A stretch of 5,027 nucleotides of DNA, taken from contig CAMWVZ010000088.1 in assembly GCA_947177845.1 (NCBI GenBank), forward strand, positions 1 to 5,027, given 5' to 3'. Source of the DNA: an uncultured Bacteroidales bacterium. Lineage in GTDB: Bacteria > Bacteroidota > Bacteroidia > Bacteroidales > P3. Shown piece by piece: positions 1 through 4,974 of this stretch; the stretch's first letter is position 1, and each line of letters starts with the position of its first letter. Below the pieces are notes generated by a model. That model did not search any database and was not told the origin of the DNA. It saw nothing but the letters and a program-made list of their open reading frames with translations. The position numbers were made by a program, and so were the translations under genes.

Positions 1-1580
1 GGGCCTTCGGGCGTTTCAATCGTACACAGACGACCGTAGTGCGTGTAGTGAACGTCGCGCACCTCGAAACCGGCGCGTTCGCGGCTCAGACCTCCGGGGC
101 CCAAGGCGGAAATACGGCGCTTGTGCGTCACTTCCGAAAGCGGGTTGGTCTGGTCCATGAACTGCGAAAGCTGATTGGTGCCGAAGAACGAGTTGATGAC
201 CGAACTCAAGGTCTTGGCGTTAATCAGGTCGGTGGGCGTGAACACCTCGTTGTCGCGTACGTTCATACGCTCGCGTATCGTGCGGGCCATACGGTTCAGG
301 CCCACGCCGAACTGCGCGTAAAGCTGTTCGCCCACGGTGCGGATACGACGGTGACTGAGGTGGTCGATGTCGTCCACTTCGGCATGGGAGTTGATGAGCT
401 TGATAAGGTGCTTGATGATGCAGATGATGTCCTCTTTGGTGAGCACGCGCGTCTCGAGCGGAATGTTCAATTCCAGCTTGCGGTTGATGCGGTAGCGTCC
501 CACCTCGCCCAAATCGTAGCGCTTGTCCGAGAAGAAAAGCTTTTCGATAATGCCGCGGGCCGTTTCTTCGTCAGGCGGTTCGGCGTTGCGCAACTGCCTG
601 TAGATGAATTCCACCGCTTCCTTGGCGTTGTTGGCGGCATCTTTCTGCAAGGTGTTGAAGATAATGGAGCAATCCATGTGGTCTTCGCGTTCCTCCTGAT
701 GCAGGAGAATCGACTTGATGCCGGCATCCACGATAAGGTCGATGTGGCTTTCCTCCAATTCGGTCTCACGGTCGATGAGCACTTCGGTACGCTCAATCGA
801 AACCACTTCGCCCGTATCTTCGTCCACGAAGTCTTCCACCCACGTGCGGACCACACGGGCGGCCAACTTGGAACCTATATATTTCTTGAGACCCGCGCGC
901 GATACCTTCACTTCACGCGCCAAGTCGAAAATTTCGAGAATGTCTTTGTCCGTCTCGTAGCCTATGGCACGCAGAAGCGTGGTGATAGGCAACTTCTTCT
1001 TACGGTCGATATAGGCGTACATCACGTTGTTGATGTCGGTGGTGAATTCCATCCACGAACCCTTGAACGGAATGATGCGCGCCGAATAAAGCTGCTGCCC
1101 GTTGGTGTGGTAGCTGGTGCCGAAGAACACACCGGGAGAGCGGTGCAACTGCGAAACGATGACCCTTTCCGCACCGTTGATGATGAACGAACCACCGGGA
1201 GTCATGTAGGGAATCATACCCAAGTAAACCTCTTGGATGATGTCCTTGAAGTCCTCGTGATCGCTGTCGGTGCAGAAGAGTTTGAGTTTGGCCTTGAGGG
1301 GCACGCTGTAGGTGAGCCCTCTGTCCAAACACTCCTCTATGCTGTAACGGGGAGGATCGATGAAATAATCCAGAAACTCCAGAACGAAATTGTTCCGGGC
1401 GTCGGTAATGGGAAAATTCTCGGCAAAAACCTTGTAAAGCCCTTCGTTGACACGATTTTCGGGATTGGTTTCCAACTGAAAAAAGTCCTGAAAGGACTTT
1501 AGTTGAATATCAAGAAAATCAATATGCTCGGCCGGGCGGGTCGAAGCAAAATTTATCTTTTTAACAGCCTTTGTCGTCAA
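1..1580 (-). CDS. rpoB: DNA-directed RNA polymerase subunit beta, N-terminal part (cut by window edge)
   Basis: This is the beta subunit of RNA polymerase, which forms half of the active-site cleft and the rifampicin pocket. Only the first 526 residues are in the window; bacterial beta subunits of this phylum run to roughly 1,270. The reading frame is open and unbroken. It shows the N-terminal 'INFAST' and 'QLKSFQDFF' stretches, then 'ARIIPFKGSW' and 'YAYIDRKKKLPITTLLRAIG' of the protrusion/lobe region, and 'RTIRERMNVRDNEVFTP'. The rifampicin cluster I is at about residues 467-493 ('QLSQFMDQTNPLSEVTHKRR'). The positions equal to E. coli D516, H526, S531 and L533 are D476, H486, S491 and L493, all wild-type, so rifampicin sensitivity is expected at those sites (inference). 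The start is set at TTG (1580-1578): an in-frame TAA lies five codons upstream (1595-1593) and there is no in-frame ATG until about residue 120. It follows rplL after 119 nt. Threonine replaces the usual proline at residue 520. Confidence 0.97.
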   Translation of the reverse strand, partial: MTTKAVKKINFASTRPAEHIDFLDIQLKSFQDFFQLETNPENRVNEGLYKVFAENFPITDARNNFVLEFLDYFIDPPRYSIEECLDRGLTYSVPLKAKLKLFCTDSDHEDFKDIIQEVYLGMIPYMTPGGSFIINGAERVIVSQLHRSPGVFFGTSYHTNGQQLYSARIIPFKGSWMEFTTDINNVMYAYIDRKKKLPITTLLRAIGYETDKDILEIFDLAREVKVSRAGLKKYIGSKLAARVVRTWVEDFVDEDTGEVVSIERTEVLIDRETELEESHIDLIVDAGIKSILLHQEEREDHMDCSIIFNTLQKDAANNAKEAVEFIYRQLRNAEPPDEETARGIIEKLFFSDKRYDLGEVGRYRINRKLELNIPLETRVLTKEDIICIIKHLIKLINSHAEVDDIDHLSHRRIRTVGEQLYAQFGVGLNRMARTIRERMNVRDNEVFTPTDLINAKTLSSVINSFFGTNQLSQFMDQTNPLSEVTHKRRISALGPGGLSRERAGFEVRDVHYTHYGRLCTIETPEG

Positions 1581-1641
1581 AGTAGTATGGTTTTAAATAA
1601 GACGATGGAACCTCTAGCCCCTCTTGGCTCAATACACAAAA

Positions 1642-1677
1642 CACGAGGGGGCGGCATTCTTGCCGTACCCCCTCATG
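1642..1677 (-). terminator. terminator-like hairpin between rplL and rpoB (probable attenuator)
   Basis: The transcript of the minus strand can fold into a long stem 22 nt after the rplL stop. The outer arms 1668-1677 and 1642-1651 pair over 10 positions (one G-U). A two-base bulge (1666-1667) follows, then a perfect 5-bp stem (1661-1665 with 1652-1656) closed by an AGAA loop. Two further A-U pairs can form at the base (1678-1679 with 1640-1641). The stem is followed by TTTTGTGTATT, a short and interrupted U-rich tail. The shape is that of an intrinsic terminator, but the weak tail and the essential rpoB gene downstream suggest partial termination or an RNase site, as is known for the E. coli rplL-rpoB gap. 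The stem is read directly from the sequence; the role is inferred. Confidence 0.65.
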
Positions 1678-1699
1678 TTCGGAAATACGGAAGCGGAAA

Positions 1700-2083
1700 T
1701 TACTTCATCTCCACTTCGGCACCGGCTTCTTCCAAGCTCTTCTTCAAAGCTTCGGCTTCGGCCTTGCTGATGCCTTCCTTGACGGTCTTGGGAGCACCGT
1801 CAACCAATTCCTTGGCTTCCTTCAAGCCGAGGCTGGCCAATTCCTTCACCAATTTAACCACGGCCAATTTGTTGGCACCACCCGACTTCAGGATAACGTC
1901 GAAGTGCGTTTTTTCTTCAGCGGCACCACCGGCAGCGGCACCACCGGCAGCGGGAGCTGCAACGGCTACAGCGGCGGCAGCGGGTTCAATGCCGTATTCA
2001 TTCTTCAATACATCGGCCAGTTCTTTAACTTCCTTTACGGTAAGACCAACCAATTGTTCTGCGATAGCTTTAATATCTGCCAT
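1700..2083 (-). CDS. rplL: 50S ribosomal protein L7/L12
   Basis: This is the multicopy stalk protein of the large subunit. Dimers hang from L10 and recruit and stimulate the translational GTPases (EF-Tu, EF-G, IF2, RF3). At 127 aa it is the normal full length. Residues 1-33 form the helical dimerization and L10-binding domain ('EQLVGLTVKEVKELADVLK'). Residues about 34-55 are an Ala/Gly/Pro hinge, and about 57-127 are the globular factor-binding domain with the hallmark 'GLKEAKELVDGAPKTVKEG'. The ATG at 2083 gives the family-standard start 'MADIKAIAEQL'. The gene lies 65 nt after rplJ, its partner in the L10(L12) complex. The AT-rich sequence before the start lacks a Shine-Dalgarno motif, although this should be among the most strongly translated proteins in the cell. 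The hinge contains an exact 15-bp tandem repeat. Confidence 0.98.
   Translation of the reverse strand: MADIKAIAEQLVGLTVKEVKELADVLKNEYGIEPAAAAVAVAAPAAGGAAAGGAAEEKTHFDVILKSGGANKLAVVKLVKELASLGLKEAKELVDGAPKTVKEGISKAEAEALKKSLEEAGAEVEMK
1922..1951 (-). repeat. two-copy 15-bp exact tandem repeat in the L7/L12 hinge
   Basis: The 15-bp unit ggcaccaccggcagc (plus strand) occurs twice without a gap or mismatch, at 1922-1936 and 1937-1951. On the coding strand each copy encodes Ala-Ala-Gly-Gly-Ala, covering residues 45-49 and 50-54 of L7/L12. The repeat is in frame and lies in the flexible linker, where length changes should be tolerated. It looks like a slippage-type duplication (inference). Confidence 0.9.
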
Positions 2084-2148
2084 TGTTTTGACTTTTTAAA
2101 TGGTTTCTAAAAATTGTTTTGTTGTGTTTGTTTTACCTTGTTCAGCGA

Positions 2149-2676
2149 TTAAGCCTGTTCCGGTCTTTCGGAAAGCGTCTTCACCACGCCGGCCACCGTG
2201 TTGGGCGCCGATTCCAAAGAGCCCAATACATTCTGCAAGGGCGATTGGAGAAGGGTGATGATTTCTCCGATAAGTTCGTTCTTGGATTTGATCTGAACCA
2301 AAGCATCCAAGCTGGCGTCGCCCATGTAGAAGGATTCTTCCACATACGCACCCTTGAGAACGGGCACTTCCGAACGCTTCCTGAATTCCTTGATGATCAT
2401 CGCGGGAGCCTTGTTGACATCCGAAAGCATAATGGCCGTGGTGCCTTTCAACACCGGCATCAGTTCCGAATAGTCGGTTCCCGTCTTTTCCAAGGCTTTT
2501 CTAAGCAAGGTATTCTTCACCATTATCAACTTGACGCCTTGACGGAAGCAGGCACGTCTCAAATTGCTCGTAGCGGCCGCATTCATACCGGTGATGTCGG
2601 TCACATACAAGTGAGGTTTCGACGTAATCTGCTCGTAGAGGGCGTCCAGGACTTTGGCTTTGTCTTCTTTCTTCAT
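2149..2676 (-). CDS. rplJ: 50S ribosomal protein L10
   Basis: L10 is the base of the ribosomal stalk. Its N-terminal domain binds 23S rRNA next to L11, and its C-terminal helix carries the L7/L12 dimers. The 175-aa product has the expected length for the family. Seen in the sequence are the N-terminal 'LYEQITSKPHLYVTDITG', the conserved basic stretch 'NLRRACFRQGVKLIMVKNT' (residues 38-56), 'GTTAIMLSDVNKAPAMIIKEF' in the middle of the RNA-binding domain, and a C-terminal 'SPLQNVLGSLESAPNTVAGV' leading into the L12-binding helix. The ATG at 2676 is the only sensible start. It lies 27 nt after rplA, with an AG-rich stretch directly before the ATG that is too close for a standard ribosome binding site. 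The short spacer leaves no room for the L10 autoregulatory leader found before rplJ in many other bacteria. Confidence 0.98.
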   Translation of the reverse strand: MKKEDKAKVLDALYEQITSKPHLYVTDITGMNAAATSNLRRACFRQGVKLIMVKNTLLRKALEKTGTDYSELMPVLKGTTAIMLSDVNKAPAMIIKEFRKRSEVPVLKGAYVEESFYMGDASLDALVQIKSKNELIGEIITLLQSPLQNVLGSLESAPNTVAGVVKTLSERPEQA

Positions 2677-2703
2677 ACCTCGTTAATTACCTGTTTGTTT
2701 AAA

Positions 2704-3393
2704 TTAGATGGATTTGGGGTCCACCTTGATACCGGGACTCATGGTGCTGGACAGATAGATACTGTTCACATAAGTACCTTTGGCCGACGACGGTTTGAGT
2801 TTGACAATCATCTGGAGCAGTTCACGGGCGTTGTCCGCGATTTTTTCCGCGTCGAACGACACCTTGGCCACTCCGGCATGAACGATACCCAATTTGTCAA
2901 CCTTGAAGTCGATCTTACCGGCCTTGACTTCCTTAACCGCCTTGCCAATTTCCATGGTAACGGTTCCGGTTTTGGGGTTAGGCATAAGTCCGCGGGGACC
3001 CAGCACCTTTCCCAATGCCCCGACTTTGGGCATTACACTCGGCATGGTAATAACAACGTCAATGTCCGTCCAACCGCCTTTGATTTTCTCTACGTATTCT
3101 TCCAATCCGTAGTAATCGGCTCCGGCTTCCTTGGCCTCCTCAATCTTGTCGGGCGTGCAGAGTACCAATACGCGGGTCTGCTTACCGGTTCCGTGAGGCA
3201 GGGTCACCACCCCGCGGACCATCTGGTTGGCTTTACGCGGATCAACACCCAGGCGGACGTCCAAGTCGACAGAAGCATCGAATTTGGTGTAGGTGAGTTC
3301 TTTTACGAGAGCGGCAGCTTCGTTCAAAGAATAAACCTTCGCCTTATCGAATTTGGTCAAGGCTTCTTTTCTTTTCTTAGAGATTTTTGCCAT
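2704..3393 (-). CDS. rplA: 50S ribosomal protein L1
   Basis: L1 binds 23S rRNA helices 76-78 to form the mobile L1 stalk that moves deacylated tRNA out of the E site. In many bacteria it also represses its own operon by binding mRNA. The 229-aa length matches the family. Visible landmarks are 'SVDLDVRLGVDPRKANQMVR' (41-60), 'LPHGTGK' (65-71), the family signature 'GPRGLMPNPK' (132-141) in domain II, and the C-terminal 'KGTYVNSIYLSSTMSPGIKV' (205-224). The usual 'STMGPG' reads STMSPG here (Ser219). The start is placed at the ATG at 3393 ('MAKISKKRKEAL'). A TTG 14 codons upstream would extend the frame, but it would lie in the hairpin-bearing spacer and add residues absent from the family. The gene follows rplK by 68 nt. 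Confidence 0.97.
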   Translation of the reverse strand: MAKISKKRKEALTKFDKAKVYSLNEAAALVKELTYTKFDASVDLDVRLGVDPRKANQMVRGVVTLPHGTGKQTRVLVLCTPDKIEEAKEAGADYYGLEEYVEKIKGGWTDIDVVITMPSVMPKVGALGKVLGPRGLMPNPKTGTVTMEIGKAVKEVKAGKIDFKVDKLGIVHAGVAKVSFDAEKIADNARELLQMIVKLKPSSAKGTYVNSIYLSSTMSPGIKVDPKSI

Positions 3394-3427
3394 TGTTGTT
3401 GTTTGTAAAATTTTTATTACTTGGTCG

Positions 3428-3452
3428 GTCCGCAAGCGTAACTCCTGCGGAC
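3428..3452 (-). promoter_or_regulatory. GC-rich hairpin in the rplK-rplA spacer
   Basis: A perfect 7-bp inverted repeat, GTCCGCA and TGCGGAC (3446-3452 with 3428-3434), flanks an 11-nt loop. One G-U and one G-C pair inside the loop could lengthen the stem to 9 bp. The structure begins 9 nt after the rplK stop and ends 34 nt before the rplA ATG. The sequence after it is A-rich rather than T-rich, so it does not look like an intrinsic terminator. A processing site, 3'-end stabiliser or translational control element for rplA is possible; the sequence alone does not decide. Confidence 0.5.
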
Positions 3453-3461
3453 ATCATGGCC

Positions 3462-3908
3462 TTATTCCAGTTCGGCAGGCTTTTGGCCGGTTACTTCGAT
3501 ACCCATGCTGCGCGCCGTGCCGGCAACCATTTTCATGGCCGAGGCAATGGTGAAGCAGTTCAAGTCGGGCATCTTTTCTTCGGCGATGGTGCGTACCTGA
3601 TCCCACGTCACCTTGGCAACCTTGTTACGGTTGGGTTCGGCAGAACCTTTCTTCGCTTTCGAGGCCTCTTTGAGCTGTACGGCAACCGGAGGGGTCTTTA
3701 CTACGAATTCAAACGATTTATCGGCGAACACCGTGATGATGACGGGAAGTACCTTGCCCGCCTTATCCTGCGTACGCGCGTTAAACTGTTTGCAGAATTC
3801 CATAATGTTGACACCCTTGGCACCCAAGGCCGGACCTACGGGAGGCGAAGGATTGGCAGCACCGCCTTTGATCTGCAACTTGATTAAGGCACTAACTTGT
3901 TTTGCCAT
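3462..3908 (-). CDS. rplK: 50S ribosomal protein L11
   Basis: L11 binds the 1070 region of 23S rRNA with L10 to form the GTPase-associated centre. It is the site sensed by RelA during the stringent response and the target of thiostrepton. The 148-aa product is slightly longer than the E. coli protein (142). The N-terminal domain shows 'KGGAANPSPPVGPALGAKGV' (14-33), with the conserved prolines 22, 23 and 26 of the thiostrepton/factor-facing helix, then 'NIMEFCKQFNART' (34-46). The C-terminal RNA-binding domain has 'MVAGTARSMGIEV' (127-139). The ATG at 3908 gives the standard 'MAKQVSALIKLQ'. It lies 42 nt downstream of nusG in an A/T-rich spacer with no ribosome binding site motif. No GC-rich operator-like hairpin is visible directly upstream. 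Confidence 0.98.
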   Translation of the reverse strand: MAKQVSALIKLQIKGGAANPSPPVGPALGAKGVNIMEFCKQFNARTQDKAGKVLPVIITVFADKSFEFVVKTPPVAVQLKEASKAKKGSAEPNRNKVAKVTWDQVRTIAEEKMPDLNCFTIASAMKMVAGTARSMGIEVTGQKPAELE

Positions 3909-3950
3909 TTTTGTCGTGATTAAATATGAAAAAACAATTATGAAACCGTA

Positions 3951-4493
3951 TTACTCTTTCTCTACTTGGGAGAAGTTCAATTCGAGAGGCGTCTTTCTCC
4001 CAAAGATCTTCACCATTACCTTCAGTTTCTTCTTCTCTTCCTTCACTTCTTCGATGATAGCCGAGAAATTGCTGAACGGTCCGTCGATAACCTTGACCGG
4101 TTCGCCCACGATGAAGGGCTCCGCCGGACGTTCGGGAGAGTCGGCCAGTTCGTCCACCTTGTTGAGGATACGTTGAACCTCGGCGGGACGCAAAGGCGCG
4201 GGTTCGCCCTGATTACCCAGAAAACCGATAACACCCGGCACGTTCTTGATGACGTGTTGGATTTCGCCGATCAAGAGAGCCTCGATCAGAACATAGCCGG
4301 GGAGGTAAGTCTTCTCGACGCTCACCTTCTTGCCGTTGCGAAGGGTATAGACCTTCTCGGTAGGGATAAGCACCTGCGAGATATAATCACGGAGATTAAG
4401 TCTGGAAATTTCGCTTTCCAGATATTCCTTGACTTTCTTTTCCTCACCGCTGGTGGCACGGATAACGTACCAATTCTTTACTTGTTCGGACAT
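3951..4493 (-). CDS. nusG: transcription termination/antitermination protein NusG
   Basis: NusG binds the clamp and protrusion of RNA polymerase through its NGN domain and suppresses or modulates pausing. Through its KOW domain it contacts Rho or ribosomal protein S10, linking transcription to termination or translation. At 180 aa it has the usual length (E. coli 181). The NGN domain covers about residues 6-115: 'NWYVIRATSGEEKKVKEYLE' (7-26), 'YLPGYVLIE' (63-71) and 'NVPGVIGFLG' (84-93). The KOW domain starts at about 128 with 'VKVIDGPFSNFSAIIEEV' (133-150) and ends with 'VKIFGRKTPLELNFSQVEK'. The start 'MSEQVKNWYV' at 4493 is family-typical. The gene is separated from secE by a long 184-nt spacer and is followed by rplK after 42 nt. 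Confidence 0.98.
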   Translation of the reverse strand: MSEQVKNWYVIRATSGEEKKVKEYLESEISRLNLRDYISQVLIPTEKVYTLRNGKKVSVEKTYLPGYVLIEALLIGEIQHVIKNVPGVIGFLGNQGEPAPLRPAEVQRILNKVDELADSPERPAEPFIVGEPVKVIDGPFSNFSAIIEEVKEEKKKLKVMVKIFGRKTPLELNFSQVEKE

Positions 4494-4524
4494 ACTTTCT
4501 CAATCGGATTTGCGCTTGTCTCCT

Positions 4525-4540
4525 CCGCCCTTTCGGACGG
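4525..4540 (-). promoter_or_regulatory. GNRA-tetraloop hairpin upstream of nusG
   Basis: The minus-strand sequence CCGTCCGAAAGGGCGG folds into a 6-bp stem (one internal U-G pair) capped by GAAA, a stable GNRA tetraloop. It ends 31 nt before the nusG ATG. No T-run follows, so it is not a terminator. An RNA tertiary contact or a stabilising 5' element is possible (inference). Confidence 0.45.
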
Positions 4541-4567
4541 CTCACCCGGAGTCAAACGGAACTGAAT

Positions 4568-4675
4568 TTAATGTGCGGGATAAACCCGGGGTAATATGGA
4601 TTTCAGCCGTGCGGAGAACCGGCAGACACCGGAAGCTGTGTCTGAGAAAATCCGGCCGTCGCCCAGCCTATTCAT
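4568..4675 (-). other. 35-codon ORF after secE, probably not coding
   Basis: An ATG lies two bases after the secE stop (TAA-AA-ATG) and opens a 35-residue frame ending at TAA (4568-4570). The predicted peptide begins MNRLGDGRIF and ends LPRVYPAH. It is rich in Arg and Ser and has no signal peptide, membrane segment or family motif that I recognise. Its middle is the palindrome 4623-4644, which by itself constrains the DNA. The tight spacing to secE is the only positive sign. It is recorded for completeness; chance is the likeliest explanation. Confidence 0.12.
4623..4644 (-). promoter_or_regulatory. 7-bp perfect hairpin downstream of secE
   Basis: CAGACAC (4638-4644) pairs perfectly with GTGTCTG (4623-4629) around an 8-nt loop, 33 nt after the secE stop. 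CCGG on each side could add a further 4-5 bp across a 7-nt asymmetric bulge, making a longer irregular stem. No T-run follows, which argues against an intrinsic terminator. It may stabilise the 3' end of the tRNA-secE segment or guide RNase cleavage (inference). Confidence 0.45.
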
Positions 4676-4677
4676 TT

Positions 4678-4896
4678 TTATCTCAAAAGGTCGTATATGT
4701 AACCCAAGATGCCTTTCCAACTCAGGTCGGGATGCGCCCCGATCACCATATCCATGATAAACACGACCAAAGCGATAAGCAAAGCCGCCACGAACACCAC
4801 CACCGCGCTGTTCTGCAGTTCGGAATACGTAGGCCAGGTTACTTTGTGCAACAGCTCGTCCCTGCTTGCTTTGACGTAATTGACAAACTTCGACAT
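4678..4896 (-). CDS. secE: preprotein translocase subunit SecE
   Basis: SecE clamps the two halves of SecY in the inner-membrane SecYEG protein channel. The 72-aa product is the short form with one membrane span, as in most bacteria outside the Enterobacteria. Residues 7-27 form the amphipathic surface helix with the hallmark 'KVTWPTYSEL' (18-27). Residues about 31-52 form the transmembrane segment ('AVVVFVAALLIALVVFIMDM'), and a short periplasmic tail ends in 'GYIYDLLR'. The start is the ATG at 4896 ('MSKFVNYVKAS'). The open frame continues upstream to 5007, but that extension would run through the tRNA 3' end and the hairpin, so it is rejected. The gene sits between tRNA-Trp (78 nt upstream) and nusG, the canonical order. 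Confidence 0.96.
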   Translation of the reverse strand: MSKFVNYVKASRDELLHKVTWPTYSELQNSAVVVFVAALLIALVVFIMDMVIGAHPDLSWKGILGYIYDLLR

Positions 4897-4929
4897 CTTT
4901 TTGCGTATTAGGTTTTCTACACGGAAAAT

Positions 4930-4954
4930 CCCGCCAGCCCTTCGGACTTGCAGG
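4930..4954 (-). terminator. imperfect hairpin between tRNA-Trp and secE, possible attenuator
   Basis: The minus strand reads CCTGCAAGTCC (4944-4954), GAA loop, GGGCTGGCGGG (4930-4940). Ten of eleven positions pair (two G-U), with a single A-G mismatch in the middle. ATTTTCC follows, giving a short U-tract (4925-4928). An A8 tract precedes it shortly after the tRNA. The element lies 20 nt past the tRNA CCA end and 33 nt before the secE ATG. It could partly terminate tRNA transcription or mark the tRNA/mRNA processing site. The triloop and short U-tract make full termination unlikely. Confidence 0.45.
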
Positions 4955-4974
4955 AAACCCTTTTTTTTCGTTTT

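Larger units (their letters stand above)
4494..4677 (-). promoter_or_regulatory. long structured spacer / possible 5' leader of nusG
   Basis: This 184-nt gap between secE and nusG is far longer than the other gaps in the block (27 to 119 nt) and is GC-richer than the AT-rich spacers before rplK and rplL. It holds two compact inverted repeats (4623-4644 and 4525-4540), a weaker CGGG-TTTAT-CCCG repeat between them, and a doubtful 35-codon ORF. I found no convincing Bacteroidota-type promoter (TTTG spaced about 20 nt from TAnnTTTG) and no match to a riboswitch class that I recognise. The most economical reading is a processed or regulatory leader for nusG and the ribosomal genes. Confidence 0.4.

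Noticed and set aside
39..1502. 487-codon plus-strand ORF antisense to rpoB
   Set aside because: It is codon-aligned with rpoB, so it stays open only because rpoB avoids TTA, CTA and TCA codons. It ends exactly where rpoB uses a CTA leucine codon (1500-1502). The translation resembles no family, while the opposite strand is unmistakable RpoB.
1581..1641. Possible Bacteroidota promoter (TTTG, 20 nt, TAGAGGTT) before rpoB
   Set aside because: The -7 element matches TAnnTTTG poorly and the TTTG is simply the tail of the terminator hairpin. The support is too weak to annotate.
2119..3408. 429-codon plus-strand ORF spanning rplJ and rplA
   Set aside because: It is also codon-aligned with both minus-strand genes and runs through their spacer. 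It is explained by the same codon avoidance and shows no recognisable domains.
3394..3435. 14-codon N-terminal extension of rplA from a TTG
   Set aside because: The family-standard start MAKISKKRKEAL begins at the ATG at 3393. The extension would overlap the inter-gene hairpin and add residues not found in L1.
4520..4526. Strong Shine-Dalgarno-like GGAGGAG on the minus strand before nusG
   Set aside because: It lies about 27 nt upstream of the nusG ATG, too far to act. No other start codon follows at a useful distance, and this phylum seldom uses the motif.
3951..4565. Overlapping plus-strand ORFs across nusG and minus-strand short frames inside it
   Set aside because: The full-length, motif-complete nusG occupies this DNA. 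The other frames show no family features.
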